DNA from: Cytobacillus oceanisediminis
GTDB taxonomy: Bacteria > Bacillota > Bacilli > Bacillales > Cytobacillaceae
Assembly (NCBI RefSeq): GCF_007830235.1
Contig: NZ_VLKI01000002.1
Coordinates: 401,962 to 465,961, forward strand
DNA: 64,000 bases
Direction of reading: 5' to 3'
The notes beneath the pieces are model-generated. The model was not told where the DNA came from. It was given only the letters and a program-made list of their open reading frames with translations, and did not search any database. The position numbers and the translations under genes are program-made. Numbering within the stretch: position 1 is the first letter of the stretch; the number at the start of each line of letters is the position of its first letter. This document shows, one piece after another, positions 56,889-64,000 of this stretch.

Positions 56889-57767
56889 TTACAATTTATC
56901 GTTATCTCTTCTATTAACCGGAAAGTCCCTATCTTCTTCAGATACGTACTCACGGCCGCCTTCTAGATGAACTTCTTCTTTTTTTAGATTCTCCGTTACC
57001 TGCTGTGTTTCCTGTACTTCACGCTTGCCGACAACAACTTCATCCGTTACGACAGGTTTTTTTGAAACTTCCACTCGTTCCTCTGTAATCGGAATACGGA
57101 TCGTTTCATCATCCTCAATTGGTGAAGTACTTGCTGCAGTCGGATCATCCACTTTTCTTCTTTCTACATATACTTCTTCATGCTCAACCGGCATGTTGAC
57201 GGTTTTTTGTTCTTCAACAACATCTTTATGGAGTTCCACTTCTCCAGCCTGGACACGATTCTTCGTCACATCCAGCTGTTCTTCACGAAGCTTTAGTGAT
57301 TGCTCTTCATCTTCAATTAGACCATTTCGCTGGTCATAACCATCCGTATAAGTGCTTTCCATTCTAGCTTCAGTTGTTCTGTCTGTTGTGAACCCTGTTG
57401 CAGTATCCATTCTGTCGCTATATAAGATGATTTTTCCTTCATTCACATATGTTTCGTATTTGCGGGCTTCATCGTTAGACATGCCCAGTTCTCTGAATTT
57501 TTCCACTGTAAACCCTTGATTTGTACGATCATCATCAAACCATGAAGTTAAGCTGTTTAAGAATCCTGCGCTTTCACTGCTGTCTCTATCCTTTGTTTCG
57601 AAGGTCTCTGTGTGAACACCTGTTTTATCTTCAAGAGATGAATCTAGATGTTCTGTTTGCGCAATGATGGATAAGTCCTGAACTGGGTATCCGTCATTCT
57701 GCAGTTCCTGAATTGCATCTACTACTTCTCGCTGTGAATTATAAACTCCGATAATATTGGCATCCAT
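56889..57767 (-). CDS. YsnF-like stress protein (GS17M/YflT-type N-terminus plus DUF2382)
   Basis: A 292-residue protein. The first 115 residues are a general stress protein 17M-like domain (NIIGVYNSQREVVDAIQELQ and KFRELGMSNDEARKYETYV). The C-terminal part, about residues 160-285, is a DUF2382 repeat: LKLREEQLDVTKNRVQAGEV, VNMPVEHEEVYVERRKV and IRIPITEERVEVSKKPVVTD. B. subtilis YsnF is SigB-controlled; a SigB-type promoter lies upstream here. The fusion of the two domains is common in soil bacilli. Role in stress is unknown in detail. GGAGGT precedes ATG. Confidence 0.88.
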   Translation of the reverse strand: MDANIIGVYNSQREVVDAIQELQNDGYPVQDLSIIAQTEHLDSSLEDKTGVHTETFETKDRDSSESAGFLNSLTSWFDDDRTNQGFTVEKFRELGMSNDEARKYETYVNEGKIILYSDRMDTATGFTTDRTTEARMESTYTDGYDQRNGLIEDEEQSLKLREEQLDVTKNRVQAGEVELHKDVVEEQKTVNMPVEHEEVYVERRKVDDPTAASTSPIEDDETIRIPITEERVEVSKKPVVTDEVVVGKREVQETQQVTENLKKEEVHLEGGREYVSEEDRDFPVNRRDNDKL

Positions 57768-57841
57768 TTGTATAACCTCCTATAGGTAAAGTTGCGCTTT
57801 ACGCTTTAAATGTTTTTGTTAAAGTGAAGCACATTGGTTTT

Positions 57842-57866
57842 ATTCCCGGGTCTTGACAAACCAAAC
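57842..57866 (-). promoter_or_regulatory. SigB-type promoter of the YsnF-like gene
   Basis: Reading leftward, GTTTGG (57866-57861), 13 bases, GGGAAT (57847-57842), close to the SigB consensus GTTTAA-N12-14-GGGTAT. It is about 75 bases before the start codon. Confidence 0.65.
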
Positions 57867-58169
57867 AAGTTCAATATTGGAAACTCGTCCGAAATTTTCA
57901 CTATATGCCATTATATGGAATCAAGGGAATAACATTTGAATTTTCTGAATAATTAATGAAAGTTTTTGGCTTACGGGAATAAAGTTTATTAAGGGAGGTG
58001 TGGACAAAAAATAAACTCGAATAGATTAACTTTTGGTAAAATAGATTCTAGTGCAGTGGCTTTAGCTGGAAATTAAAATAGAAAAATACTAATTTTGAAA
58101 GAGGTTTTACTTTAGTAGAGTGTTTGGTTAAAGGATTTCGAAAAATATCATTATTCCCAAAATAATGTT

Positions 58170-58198
58170 TTGACAGAATTTAAAAAAATAGCTATACT
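58170..58198 (+). promoter_or_regulatory. SigA promoter of the sodium symporter gene
   Basis: TTGACA, a 17-base spacer and TATACT, 100 bases before the start. The surrounding 57867-58297 gap is AT-rich and holds no gene. Confidence 0.85.
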
Positions 58199-58297
58199 AG
58201 TTTTATGTTAGATAGAATTATCTGAAAATATAAAAAGTTCCCATTCTTCTTTTTAATTGGGAATAAAGTAATTTATTTACAGGGGGTAGAAAATACT

Positions 58298-59809
58298 ATG
58301 GATAATCGTCCACAGTGGGGTACAAGGGCAGGCTTTATTTTAGCTGCTGTAGGTTCGGCTGTCGGCTTGGGAAACATTTGGCGATTCCCGGCAGTAGCCT
58401 ATGAAAATGGAGGAGGAGCGTTCTTCTTTCCTTATTTATTTGCATTATTGACAGCAGGGATTCCTTTACTGGTCATGGAATTCACAATTGGCCATAAATA
58501 TCGAGGTTCTGCACCGCTGTCTTACGCAAGATTAAGCAAAAAATACGAGTGGATTGGCTGGTGGCAGGTAGCCGTTTCATTTGTTATTTCGACTTATTAT
58601 GCAGTTATCATTGCTTGGGCAATGTCATTCGCAGGTTTTTCATTCAGCCTGAAATGGGGAGATGATCCTGAGGGATTCTTATTCGGAAGCTATTTAAACT
58701 TAGCTGAAGCTCCTGGTCAGGTTGGATCAATTGTTCCAGGCGTATTTATTCCATTGGTTATCGTTTGGGTCATTGCACTTGGTGTTCTATTTAAAGGTGT
58801 TAAAAAAGGAATTGAAATCGCGAACAAAATCTTTATTCCTGCACTTGTTATCTTATTCTTAATTATCGTAGTTCGCGCTCTTACATTGGAAGGTGCTGCA
58901 CAGGGTCTTGATGCTTTCTTCAAGCCCGACTGGAGCCAGATCGCCAGTCCAAAAGTTTGGGTAGCAGCTTATGGACAAATTTTCTTCAGTTTATCCATTG
59001 CCTTTGCTATTATGGTAACTTACTCAAGCTACCTTCCAAAGAAAACGGATATTACCAACAATGCCTTTATTACAGGCTTTGCCAACTCAGGATTTGAGTT
59101 GCTTGCCGGTATCGGAGTATTCGCTGCTCTTGGATTTATGGCAAATCAAGCTGGAGTTCCAGTCAGTGAAGTTGTAGCTGGCGGTGTAGGTTTGGCATTC
59201 GTTGTCTTCCCGCAGATCATCAATGAATTCCCTGCATTAAACGGCCTTTTCGGCTCACTATTCTTCATCTGTCTAGTGCTTGCAGGATTGTCTTCATTAA
59301 TCTCAATCGTGGAAACGTTTGTTGCTGGGGTACAGGACAAATTCAAGGTTTCCCGTGCAAAAGCGGTTTTATACGGTGGAGGATTATCTGCAGTTATTTC
59401 GATCTTGTTTGCCACTCAGGGCGGTTTATACTTCCTTGATGCGGCCGATTATTTCATCAACCAATTCGGCGTTGCGCTTGCAGGCCTGGTTGAAGTTGTC
59501 ATTGTAGCTTGGGTACTGAAAGAGCTAAAGAATCTTCAAAACCATGCGGACAGCATGTCCGACATTCGCCTTGGCGGCTGGTGGAGAGTGTGCTTGGGCA
59601 TCATTACTCCAGTAGTTTTAGGTTATATGATGGTTCAAAATATCATTACCAACATTAAAGACAATTATGAAGGATATCCTACTAGCTTCCTGCTATATTC
59701 CGGCTGGGGAGTAGCAATCGGAGCGATTGTCCTTGGGTTTGTCTTCATGTCCATCAAATGGCAAAAAAATACGCTTGAAATCCCTGAGAAGAAGGAGGTA
59801 TCTCAATAA
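58298..59809 (+). CDS. Neurotransmitter:sodium symporter (NSS) family amino-acid transporter
   Basis: A 503-residue LeuT-type carrier with about 12 membrane segments. Segment 1 carries the sodium-site motif GFILAAVGSAVGLGNIWRFP, and the unwound segment 6 region is AAYGQIFFSLSIAFAIMVTY. It imports an amino acid with Na+. The gene downstream encodes a small subunit of the MetS type, so methionine or alanine is the likely substrate. The ATG follows CAGGGGGTAG. Confidence 0.94.
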   Translation: MDNRPQWGTRAGFILAAVGSAVGLGNIWRFPAVAYENGGGAFFFPYLFALLTAGIPLLVMEFTIGHKYRGSAPLSYARLSKKYEWIGWWQVAVSFVISTYYAVIIAWAMSFAGFSFSLKWGDDPEGFLFGSYLNLAEAPGQVGSIVPGVFIPLVIVWVIALGVLFKGVKKGIEIANKIFIPALVILFLIIVVRALTLEGAAQGLDAFFKPDWSQIASPKVWVAAYGQIFFSLSIAFAIMVTYSSYLPKKTDITNNAFITGFANSGFELLAGIGVFAALGFMANQAGVPVSEVVAGGVGLAFVVFPQIINEFPALNGLFGSLFFICLVLAGLSSLISIVETFVAGVQDKFKVSRAKAVLYGGGLSAVISILFATQGGLYFLDAADYFINQFGVALAGLVEVVIVAWVLKELKNLQNHADSMSDIRLGGWWRVCLGIITPVVLGYMMVQNIITNIKDNYEGYPTSFLLYSGWGVAIGAIVLGFVFMSIKWQKNTLEIPEKKEVSQ

Positions 59810-59916
59810 TGTCCGGAAGCGCAATTACAATGATGGTGATTGGGATGCTCATTATTTGGGGCGGCCTTGCTGCTAGTATTATGAATGCAGTTGCTAAAGC
59901 AAAAAAAGCTAAGTAA
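59809..59916 (+). CDS. metS: MetS-type small subunit of the NSS transporter
   Basis: A 35-residue single-span protein, MSGSAITMMVIGMLIIWGGL followed by AASIMNAVAKAKKAK. Its ATG overlaps the stop of the symporter gene (TAATG), with GGAGGT inside the end of that gene. MetS-family small subunits are required by the MetPS methionine/alanine importer of Corynebacterium; here the pairing is the same. Confidence 0.88.
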   Translation: MSGSAITMMVIGMLIIWGGLAASIMNAVAKAKKAK

Positions 59917-59924
59917 TTTTAAAG

Positions 59925-59963
59925 AGAAGGACTGTCCCTAATGAAAGGGCAGTCCTTTTTAGT
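59925..59963 (+). terminator. Terminator after the NSS/MetS operon
   Basis: AAGGACTGTCCCT and AGGGCAGTCCTT pair with one bulge, followed by T residues. It lies just before the convergent lytH end. Confidence 0.83.
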
Positions 59964-59968
59964 TTATG

Positions 59969-60961
59969 CTACTTTTTTCTTGCCTTTATCCGGTCCTGTC
60001 TTTCCCATAACTTTAAGTGCGGGTATGGATCATAGGACCATTCAGTATAACCGTTATCTTTATATATACCGTAATGGAGGTGAGGAGGGAATTTTCCTGA
60101 AGTACCCGGCGGGCCATAGCCTGAGCTTCCAACTCCGCCGATCAGCATTCCCGGCTCAACGATTTGCCCGAGTTTTAGGTCCTTGGCAAAACCGCTTAAG
60201 TGAGCAAAGTAATGATAGTTATTATTTATATCGCGAATGCCGATTCTCCATCCCCCATATTTGTTCCAGCCCTTCATTTCCACAATACCATAGGATGTGG
60301 CACGGACAGGCACTCCATAATTGGCAAATATATCGGTTCCCTCGTGAATTCTTCTTCCGCCCCAGCCCCTTGCGTCCCCCCATGTATTTCTGTAACTGTA
60401 ATTGCTCCTTAAAGGAACGGGAAAGGCGTGGTCGTCGAGGTTAAGGCGTCCAAAGTGCTTATACACTTGTGCTTTTCCAATTATAATCCCAACCGTTTTA
60501 TCGCGCTTATAATAATTCCACAATCCGATTTTTAAATTGTCATGGTCGGTACCATAGGAGAGAAGGAAATTTGCAAAGGAATGAAGAACATCTTCATCGC
60601 TTTTCAGGCTGGCTTTTCCGTCCCCATCCCCGTCGATTCCAATTCCATCGAAAAATTGGATGGATGTAGGATTCTCATCACTTGGATTTGGATTTAATAT
60701 CCCAGTCCATTCTTCAGGCTTAAAATAAATCCCGGTAATGCCCTCTGCTTTTGGTATATCCCTTCTGGCCTGCCTGACATTCCGTTCATACTGGTCAATT
60801 CCGGCAAGGTAGTACCAGGGAATATTTGTGATGGCTTCAACTTTTTTATATAGCTCCATCCTTTGCTTATATGGATCAGCCTGATTTTCCTGAGCGCTTA
60901 CTGTACAAAAAGAAGTCAGAAAAAACGATAAGGCCGCAGCAGCGGTTAGTAATATCCGCAC
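59969..60961 (-). CDS. lytH: LytH, sporulation L-Ala-D-Glu endopeptidase (M23)
   Basis: A 330-residue secreted or anchored M23 metallopeptidase. Signal peptide residues 1-24; zinc ligands His206 and Asp210 in HEGTDIFANYG, with His294/His296 in PPHLHYGIY. Before it, residues 105-150 hold a DGDGDGK loop and helix of a lysozyme-like or calcium-binding kind. In B. subtilis LytH (YunA) trims cortex side chains to single L-alanine and is SigK-dependent. The start codon is GTG after GGGAGGA. lipA is divergent. Confidence 0.9.
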   Translation of the reverse strand: MRILLTAAAALSFFLTSFCTVSAQENQADPYKQRMELYKKVEAITNIPWYYLAGIDQYERNVRQARRDIPKAEGITGIYFKPEEWTGILNPNPSDENPTSIQFFDGIGIDGDGDGKASLKSDEDVLHSFANFLLSYGTDHDNLKIGLWNYYKRDKTVGIIIGKAQVYKHFGRLNLDDHAFPVPLRSNYSYRNTWGDARGWGGRRIHEGTDIFANYGVPVRATSYGIVEMKGWNKYGGWRIGIRDINNNYHYFAHLSGFAKDLKLGQIVEPGMLIGGVGSSGYGPPGTSGKFPPHLHYGIYKDNGYTEWSYDPYPHLKLWERQDRIKARKK

Positions 60962-61199
60962 GGAAATCCTCCCTTCTTATATGGTCTGCCTATATAGTTT
61001 GTGAGTAATGGAAAATTTAATAAATATCAATTAATGGTAATCCCAATATCTTCGGCTTGTCCTCTTTAATTCATTATGATAAAGTGGCATCAGGTGAAGC
61101 CTAATCAGCTTAGTCGGAAATTTTTTAGGACTGGCTTTTTTATACGTATAAGCTTCGGCGCATGATAACTGCGCTTATGATTTTCTAAGGAGTGGGAAA

Positions 61200-62117
61200 A
61201 TGAGCAAAAAAGAAGAGTACTTGCGCAAGCCCGAATGGCTGAAAATAAAATTGAATACGAACGAAAATTATAATGGCCTAAAAAAGATGATGAGAGAGAA
61301 AAACCTACATACTGTATGCGAAGAGGCCAAATGCCCAAATATCCACGAATGCTGGGCAGTAAGAAGAACTGCAACATTTATGATCCTCGGGGATGTTTGT
61401 ACACGTGCCTGCCGCTTCTGTGCGGTTAAAACGGGCCTGCCAACAGAATTGGATCTTCAGGAGCCGGAACGCGTAGCAGATTCGGTTGCGCTGATGAACC
61501 TAAAGCATGCTGTTGTAACTGCAGTGGCGCGAGACGATCTAAAAGACGGCGGTGCAGCTGTTTTCGCTGAAACAGTCCGTGCAATCAGAAGAAAAAGTCC
61601 GTTTACAACGATTGAAGTATTGCCATCTGATATGGGCGGGGTTTACGAAAACCTGAAAACATTAATGGATGCCCGTCCCGATATCCTTAACCACAATATT
61701 GAAACCGTTGAACGTCTTACACCAAGAGTTAGAGCCCGTGCAAAATACAAGCGTTCTCTTGAGTTTTTAAAGCGTGCCAAAGAAATGCAGCCTGATATCC
61801 CGACGAAGTCCAGCTTAATGATTGGCCTTGGGGAAACAAAAGAAGAAATTATTGCAGTAATGGATGACCTGCGTGCACATGACGTTGATATCATGACTAT
61901 TGGCCAGTATCTGCAGCCATCCAAGAAACATATAAAAGTTGTGAAGTATTATACTCCAGAAGAATTCCAGGAGCTAAGAGAAATTGCTATGAGCAAAGGC
62001 TTTAGCCACTGTGAAGCAGGCCCGCTTGTGCGTTCTTCTTACCATGCAGACGAGCAGGTAAATGCCGCTTCCAAACAGAAGCAGCTAATGGGAGAACAAG
62101 AAGTTAAGGAAGCGTAA
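61200..62117 (+). CDS. lipA: Lipoyl synthase LipA
   Basis: A 305-residue radical-SAM enzyme that inserts two sulfurs into octanoyl chains on carrier proteins such as GcvH, also in this window. The auxiliary cluster motif is [12 protein letters not shown] (C-x4-C-x5-C), the radical-SAM motif is CTRACRFC (C-x3-C-x2-C), and the C-terminal Ser ligand is in [10 protein letters not shown]. Length is normal. A terminator follows. Confidence 0.97.
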   Translation: MSKKEEYLRKPEWLKIKLNTNENYNGLKKMMREKNLHTVCEEAKCPNIHECWAVRRTATFMILGDVCTRACRFCAVKTGLPTELDLQEPERVADSVALMNLKHAVVTAVARDDLKDGGAAVFAETVRAIRRKSPFTTIEVLPSDMGGVYENLKTLMDARPDILNHNIETVERLTPRVRARAKYKRSLEFLKRAKEMQPDIPTKSSLMIGLGETKEEIIAVMDDLRAHDVDIMTIGQYLQPSKKHIKVVKYYTPEEFQELREIAMSKGFSHCEAGPLVRSSYHADEQVNAASKQKQLMGEQEVKEA

Positions 62118-62127
62118 TCTAATAGAA

Positions 62128-62163
62128 AAGAGTTCAGCGCCATATCGCTGGACTCTTTTTTAA
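62128..62163 (+). terminator. Terminator after lipA
   Basis: AAAGAGTTCAGCG and CGCTGGACTCTTT pair (one mismatch) around CCATAT, followed by T residues. Confidence 0.85.
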
Positions 62164-62203
62164 AAAGTAAGAATTATTTTCAATTTTGTATGTTGTCTAC
62201 CTA

Positions 62204-62408
62204 AAAGGACCACAGCTCGAGGTCTAAAGCTTGGCTGCTGGGGCTTCCAAGGGCTCGAGTTCAGAAGTCGCTTCTCTCCAGAAGGAAAAAACGACTTCTT
62301 ACAGGAATCATCTTATGCTTATAGTCCCTAAGCACCACCTTCGAAGAGCGCCTTCTGCCAGCGCTCGTCTTAGGCTTGTTGCAGATATAAGGTGCTCTCC
62401 GCATTTCT
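62204..62408. repeat. Diverged family 2-like GC-rich repeat
   Basis: It shares CAGCTCGAGGTCTAAAGC, CCAGAAGGAAAAA, CTTATGCTT, GCGCCTTCTGCCAGCGCTC and GGCTTGTTGCAGATA with the family 2 copies but is rearranged. It fills most of the gap between lipA and the convergent yutC-like gene. Confidence 0.5.
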
Positions 62409-62409
62409 A

Positions 62410-63093
62410 TTAACGATTGCCTGCTTTGCGGACAGACTCGCCGAGGTCGTCCTTATCCATGTCATCATTTCTTTCTCCTTGCATTTCACCGTTTTCATTT
62501 TCGCTTTCACTCATTTTTTCACCCTGAGGCGAATTCAGCATTTGCTTGATTAGCTGGTTAATGCCATTTTCTGCATTGCGCCCATCAGAATCAACAGTTG
62601 CAAAGTTTTCCACATTTTTTCTTAAAGAAGTGTCATCGCTTACATATACATGGTACCATCTAGGTACAACCGACATAGCCATTTTCTTGATCTGGTCGGC
62701 TGTTTGATTGCGGTTTTCAGTATCTGTATCATACACAATCAAGACTTCTTCATCTGTAACAAGGGTAGAAACATCATCGACATTTGGAACTTCAGTACAG
62801 TATTTGCCGATAATATCAGCAACTTGTTCGCGGTCAATCGCTGCATAATGGTCGGCGGAGACATTGTCCCCCATGATCGGGCTTTTTTGGTGGCGAACAT
62901 ATCCGAAGTCTTCGCCTACATTGTTTCGTCCGTTTCTGCCGTTGCCCATATCCCGGTTATATAAATCTGCACGCTGGTCATTCACGTTAATGGTATTACC
63001 GCTTTCTTCGTAAATATCTTCTCTTGCAGCATTGTTTTGGCATGCTGTCAGGGCAGCCATACCGCAAATTCCAAGAATGATTAGTGATTTTTT
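62410..63093 (-). CDS. yutC: YhcN/YlaJ family sporulation lipoprotein (YutC-like)
   Basis: A 227-residue lipoprotein. The signal peptide has lipobox ALTAC (TACQNNAARED). The conserved domain includes IGKYCTEVPNVDDVSTLVTD, VLIVYDTDTENRNQTADQIK and MSVVPRWYHVYVSDD, as in YhcN/YlaJ. The acidic C-terminal tail (SESENENGEMQGERNDDMD) is species-specific. YhcN-type proteins are found in the spore membrane. GTG 63093 is chosen; the upstream GTG overlaps GGAGGTG. It lies between lipA and yutD, as yutC does. Confidence 0.88.
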   Translation of the reverse strand, partial: KKSLIILGICGMAALTACQNNAAREDIYEESGNTINVNDQRADLYNRDMGNGRNGRNNVGEDFGYVRHQKSPIMGDNVSADHYAAIDREQVADIIGKYCTEVPNVDDVSTLVTDEEVLIVYDTDTENRNQTADQIKKMAMSVVPRWYHVYVSDDTSLRKNVENFATVDSDGRNAENGINQLIKQMLNSPQGEKMSESENENGEMQGERNDDMDKDDLGESVRKAGNR

Positions 63094-63262
63094 CACTATA
63101 AACACCTCCTCATCTATAGAATTGCCACCCGCAAATTTTTTTCTCTTAGTAATTGATGGGGAATCAGTTATAATTTAAGTAGGACATTCAGACTCAGTTT
63201 TCATATCCCGTAATTTTTCAATATAATACTGGTACATACGCTGTTAAGTTGAGGTGAAAAAG

Positions 63263-63538
63263 ATGGTTTGCATTAATAATATTTGTTATGAAGTAATCGA
63301 GGAACAGCGGGACGGCTTTAATGAAGAAGCTTTCCGGGGGAGATATAGTGAAATCCTATCCAGATATGATTACATTGTTGGCGACTGGGGTTATGGCCAG
63401 CTTCGTCTCCGCGGTTTTTTTGATGACCAAAATCAGAAAGCATCCTTTGATACAAAAATCAGCACATTAACAGAATATCTGTACGAATTCTGTAACTTTG
63501 GCTGTGCCTATTTTGTTGTTAAGAAGGTAAAAAGCTAA
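63263..63538 (+). CDS. yutD: YutD family protein (DUF1027)
   Basis: A 91-residue protein, MVCINNICYEVIEEQRDGFN, then FRGRYSEILSRYDYIVGDWG and YGQLRLRGFFDD, which is the YutD core. Cytoplasmic, role unknown. ATG 63263 has GAGGTG at proper distance; the GTG at 63254 overlaps that site. A terminator follows. Confidence 0.88.
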   Translation: MVCINNICYEVIEEQRDGFNEEAFRGRYSEILSRYDYIVGDWGYGQLRLRGFFDDQNQKASFDTKISTLTEYLYEFCNFGCAYFVVKKVKS

Positions 63539-63573
63539 AAAAGGGCTCGGGGGAAACCCGGCCCTTTTCTTTA
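63539..63573 (+). terminator. Terminator after yutD
   Basis: AAAAGGGC and GCCCTTTT pair with an inner CGGG/CCCG stem around GGAAA, then T-rich sequence. Confidence 0.82.
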
Positions 63574-63580
63574 TCTGATT

Positions 63581-63868
63581 TTAAGTTTCTGTATATGGCG
63601 GTTCTTCATTTTTATCCGGATCATCGTGGGGAGGATGCGCCCCGTCCATCTGCCGCGGCAGGTTTTGATGAAGGGACTTAAATTCATAGTTGAACGCACT
63701 GTAATAACGCTGTCCTTCCTGCCAAGGAGTGCTTTTATTTTCTACTGGCTCATCTGCATTCCTGGGGGCGCCATAGGGCCCTTCCGGCAGGTCTTCAGGA
63801 ATAAGGAAGTTCCTTTGGGTTTCCACGTTTGAAAAGTCTGTATAGGTCCTTCTTTCTTTGTCGTCCAT
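63581..63868 (-). CDS. Uncharacterised hydrophilic small protein
   Basis: A 95-residue protein, MDDKERRTYTDFSNVETQRN, followed by FLIPEDLPEGPYGAPRNADE, and ending in a Pro/His/Asp-rich tail (GAHPPHDDPDKNEEPPYTET). It has no membrane segment or Cys. Composition suggests a soluble, largely unfolded protein, perhaps spore-linked. AAGGAGTG lies before the ATG at 63868. I do not recognise the family with certainty. Confidence 0.7.
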   Translation of the reverse strand: MDDKERRTYTDFSNVETQRNFLIPEDLPEGPYGAPRNADEPVENKSTPWQEGQRYYSAFNYEFKSLHQNLPRQMDGAHPPHDDPDKNEEPPYTET

Positions 63869-63921
63869 GCTTTTCACTCCTTATGAACTATCTGTATAGA
63901 GACTGTTCAATACAAAATGAA

Positions 63922-63956
63922 AAAAGGAGAACCCTTTATACAAGGGTTCTCCTTTA
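63922..63956. terminator. Terminator at the right edge
   Basis: AAAGGAGAACCCTT and AAGGGTTCTCCTTT pair around TATAC. T residues occur on both strands, so it may serve a leftward gene just outside the window. Confidence 0.83.
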
Positions 63957-64000
63957 GTATTTGTTTATTATTTAATATTAAACGATTTCCATCAGAAATG

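Noticed and set aside
59941-60444. 167-codon plus-strand frame
   Set aside because: Antisense to lytH, which has clear signal peptide and zinc motifs.
63978-64000. End of a leftward gene (codons F-L-M-E-I-V-stop)
   Set aside because: Only six codons are in the window, too few to support a gene, although the terminator at 63922 would fit.

Overview
The window is chromosomal DNA of an endospore-forming, Gram-positive Bacillaceae bacterium, probably near Bacillus, Cytobacillus or Mesobacillus. The evidence is two gerA-type germinant receptor operons, a SpoIIP amidase, spore coat proteins, YuzL, YunB, LytH, YhcN/YlaJ lipoproteins, strong GGAGG ribosome binding sites, frequent TTG starts, S-box and L-box riboswitches, and Fur, FadR and SigB sites of the Bacillus type. 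No rRNA, tRNA, intact transposase or CRISPR array was seen.

Layout. Bases 1-9,700: the end of an amino-acid ABC importer, a GNAT enzyme, a UspA-like protein, an SDR reductase, a SpoIIP-type amidase with a small membrane partner, a LysE exporter, a YtkA-like lipoprotein, a GalT-like protein and a RodA/FtsW protein. Bases 9,700-13,420 (minus): a gerA-type operon. Bases 13,650-18,900: a siderophore-iron system, with a binding lipoprotein diverging from two FecCD permeases, a YusV-like ATPase, a FhuF-like reductase and YusU, with three Fur boxes between the divergent units. Bases 19,070-41,650 follow, as I remember it, the B. subtilis yus/yur order: coat proteins, yuzL, fadN-fadA-fadE (fatty acid beta-oxidation), yusI, gcvH, yusG, yusF, yusE, yusD, metY, metNPQ (both S-box controlled), yurZ and sufCDSUB (Fe-S assembly).

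Bases 41,700-50,800 look like an insertion between the suf and yun blocks: a 1360-residue secreted subtilase with cohesin-like and dockerin domains, a truncated group II intron, a 40-residue membrane ORF and a second gerA-type operon, apparently more AT-rich than the flanks. Bases 51,033-63,900 resume the yun/yut order (yunF, yunC, HD-GYP, yunB, lytH, lipA, yutC, yutD), interrupted by a lysine-riboswitch NhaC-family transporter, a SigB-type stress gene and a sodium:amino-acid symporter with a MetS-like small subunit.

Intergenic space is rich in dispersed repeats: (1) a family bounded by GTTGATT/AATCAAC, three copies of which carry a conserved ~61-bp insert; (2) a ~190-bp GC-rich family containing GGCGCC motifs; (3) a long-palindrome terminator-like family; (4) degenerate tandem arrays with a CATAAA core. 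These, the cohesin/dockerin subtilase, the intron scar and a gene that seems to start at ATT are the most unusual items. I see no complete, clearly novel multi-gene system; most genes belong to known families.
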